A stretch of DNA of 5,170 nt from Microcaldota archaeon (GTDB lineage: Archaea > Micrarchaeota > Micrarchaeia > Micrarchaeales > CABMGC01): the NCBI GenBank assembly GCA_021805625.1, contig JAJZEU010000149.1, forward strand, positions 1-5,170, given 5' to 3'. Shown here one piece after another: positions 4,150-5,170 of the stretch; positions within the stretch are counted from its first letter, which is position 1, and each line of letters opens with the position of its first letter. A model generated the notes under the pieces. That model made no database searches. It saw only the letters and a program-made list of their open reading frames with translations, and was not told the DNA's origin. Both the position numbers and the translations under genes were made by a program.

Positions 4150-5061
4150 ATGCTAATAACACACACACACAAGAAGCGCGCTTATTCTAGGATAGCCGGT
4201 GCGAAGTCACAAAGTGCGATGGAGTACCTCATGACCTACGGCTGGTCCATACTGATAATAGCAATAGTGCTCGCCGCGCTCTTCCAGCTTGGAGTCTTCA
4301 ACAGCACGAACTTTGCGCCGAAGGCTCCGCCTGGCGCCTGCCAGGTCTTCAGGCCGAACGGACCTGGAACGACTTCGTTCATCAACACAGAAGGCGTGTG
4401 CAACGGCGAACTGCCGCAGTATGTGGCACAGGATAAAAGGACCGGGGATATTAATATCCCATCGATAAAAGGCCTACCAATACTTGCAGAGCCTAGAACA
4501 GTAACTGTATGGTTTTTGACAAATGGCACTGGAGGTGGCAACGTATTTAATTATGGAATCGATGCATGCAACCTTTACTGGTTCAACATCAATGTCGGAC
4601 AGTACGCTGGTTATGCCGAAATAAATACATGCGGTAGCAATTTGGTAATAGGGCCTGTTTCTCCGAATAAATGGTACTTTGCTGCATTCGCATATAATGG
4701 GTCTACTGAGTACGGTTATCTCAGTTCGCCAGGTGGTCAATTAATCTCTGTATCGAACGGTCCCTTTATTTTTAATACGCCATCATCAAGTTTCACTATC
4801 GGCTATGGATTTGATCCACCAAGTGGGTATTTTAATGGATCTGTAGCAAATGTTCAGATCTACAACACCTCACTCTCATCCAACGAAATCCAAGCAATAT
4901 ACGTCGAGGGCATAGGCGGTGCGCCTATAGATTTGCAGAACCTCGTAGGGTGGTGGCCTCTCAACGGCAACGCGCAAGATTATTCTGGTAATAATAACGA
5001 CGGCACCGCCACAGGCGTTACCTACACAAGCGCATGGACATCCGGCTACACCGCACCGTAA
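4150..5061 (+). CDS. Pilin-signal-anchored LamG-like surface protein
   Basis: A likely exported surface protein of 303 residues. Residues 1-20 are a basic leader (HKKRAYSRIAGAKS). QSAMEYLMTYGWSILI (21-36) and the hydrophobic segment to about 50 form a class III, pilin-type signal that recurs in small-genome archaea. Processing by a prepilin peptidase would fall near S20-Q21, though Ser rather than the usual Gly or Ala precedes the cut. Residues about 110-255 have the beta-rich pattern of a LamG/concanavalin-like fold (RTVTVWF, NKWYFAAFAYNG, FNGSVANVQIYNTSLSSNEIQAIY). NLVGWWPLNGNAQDYSGNNNDGT (264-286) is a typical LamG opening, yet the protein ends 17 residues later. N-glycosylation sequons are at N51, N125, N183, N229 and N239. 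Binding partner unknown; adhesion is a guess. The ATG at 4142 stops after four codons, so 4150 is the start. Confidence 0.85.
   Translation: MLITHTHKKRAYSRIAGAKSQSAMEYLMTYGWSILIIAIVLAALFQLGVFNSTNFAPKAPPGACQVFRPNGPGTTSFINTEGVCNGELPQYVAQDKRTGDINIPSIKGLPILAEPRTVTVWFLTNGTGGGNVFNYGIDACNLYWFNINVGQYAGYAEINTCGSNLVIGPVSPNKWYFAAFAYNGSTEYGYLSSPGGQLISVSNGPFIFNTPSSSFTIGYGFDPPSGYFNGSVANVQIYNTSLSSNEIQAIYVEGIGGAPIDLQNLVGWWPLNGNAQDYSGNNNDGTATGVTYTSAWTSGYTAP
4159..4171 (+). repeat. (AC)6 microsatellite just after the start codon
   Basis: ACACACACACACA lies ten nucleotides into the surface-protein gene and encodes Thr-His-Thr-His. A gain or loss of one 2-nt unit would shift the frame before the signal segment. 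Six units is short for a highly mutable tract. Confidence 0.85.
4432..4472 (+). repeat. 16-bp perfect palindrome bracketed by 9-bp direct repeats inside the surface gene
   Basis: GGGATATTAATATCCC at 4445-4460 is a perfect inverted repeat. GATAAAAGG occurs at 4432-4440 and again at 4464-4472, four and three nucleotides from the palindrome. The cluster lies where the gene changes from GC-rich to AT-rich. It resembles a recombination or insertion scar, but this is inference. Confidence 0.8.
4912..4928 (+). repeat. 7-bp hairpin near the right composition change in the surface gene
   Basis: ATAGGCG (4912-4918) pairs with CGCCTAT (4922-4928) around GTG. It encodes the Gly-rich linker before the second LamG-like opening (GIGGAPID). 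A short stem like this can arise by chance in coding DNA. Confidence 0.4.
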
Positions 5062-5070
5062 GGCATGCTC

Positions 5071-5170
5071 TCAGACGAACCTGCTCAGGTTGAACTGCTT
5101 GGCGTTGCCTCCCTCTCCCTCGCCGAATATGTTCTCTATGTCGTCCTTTATGAGCTTGATCCTCTGCCTT
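5071..5170 (-). CDS. 3' end of an unidentified convergent gene (partial)
   Basis: Reading from the window edge on the minus strand, one frame stays open for 32 codons to a TGA at 5071-5073. It encodes a charged tail with IKLIKDDIENIFGEGEGGN and ends KQFNLSRFV. The DNA is GC-rich like the other conserved parts of the window. Only 9 nt separate its stop from the stop of the convergent surface-protein gene, so there is no room for independent terminators. The tail looks like a helical segment with a Gly-rich linker; I do not recognise the family. Confidence 0.6.
   Translation of the reverse strand, partial: RQRIKLIKDDIENIFGEGEGGNAKQFNLSRFV

Noticed and set aside
4142..4156. ATG at 4142 as start of the surface-protein gene
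   Set aside because: This frame reaches a TAA after four codons (ATG AGC GCA TGC TAA) and cannot encode the signal module.
1..5170. CRISPR array or CRISPR-associated genes
   Set aside because: No regularly spaced repeats of CRISPR length are present; the only repeats are the short ones listed.

Overview
The window looks archaeal, most likely from a DPANN-type lineage such as Micrarchaeota. Three things point there. The gene at 4150-5061 begins with the QSAMEYLMTYGWSILI class III (pilin-type) signal module that recurs in small-genome archaea. The gene set includes an archaeal-style enolase and a mevalonate kinase. Several starts have an A/T-rich TATA-like box about 24-31 nt upstream and no convincing Shine-Dalgarno, which fits leaderless transcription. 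The lineage is an inference from motifs; no database search was done.

Layout. Positions 1-66 hold the last 21 codons of a + strand gene ending in a repeated NTTED tail. Positions 81-201 appear to be a frameshifted remnant of the N-terminus of an IS200/IS605 TnpB protein. Enolase (minus strand, 202-1419) and a mevalonate kinase (plus strand, from 1533) diverge from a 113-nt promoter region. The kinase reading frame is lost after residue 175, where mobile-element DNA begins: a C5A2 hairpin, then a single-gene IS200/IS605-type element with a Y1 (HUH) transposase at 2151-2642. Hairpins with GTTA and GAA loops flank the transposase in mirror order. The kinase C-terminal domain is not found beyond the element or anywhere else in the window.

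After the element come a 14-bp RNA-type hairpin, a TATA box and an apparently leaderless AAA ATPase of the AAA_14/DUF4143 class (2803-4113). A T-rich stretch that may be both its terminator and the next promoter leads into a membrane-anchored, pilin-signal LamG-like surface protein (4150-5061). That gene is a compositional mosaic: GC-rich ends (about 50-65% per 60-nt line) around an AT-rich centre (about 35-48%). A perfect 16-bp palindrome bracketed by 9-bp direct repeats lies at the left junction. The last 100 nt are the 3' end of an unidentified convergent minus-strand gene.

How it fits together. Enolase (glycolysis/gluconeogenesis) and mevalonate kinase (isoprenoid lipid synthesis) are core genes. 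The right two thirds is accessory DNA: a mobile element, a variable-type ATPase and a variable surface protein. The simplest reading is that insertion, probably followed by deletion or rearrangement, destroyed the mevalonate kinase and placed accessory genes beside it. I see no convincing undescribed multi-gene system. The most unusual structures are the mirrored hairpins of the element and the palindrome-marked mosaic of the surface gene.
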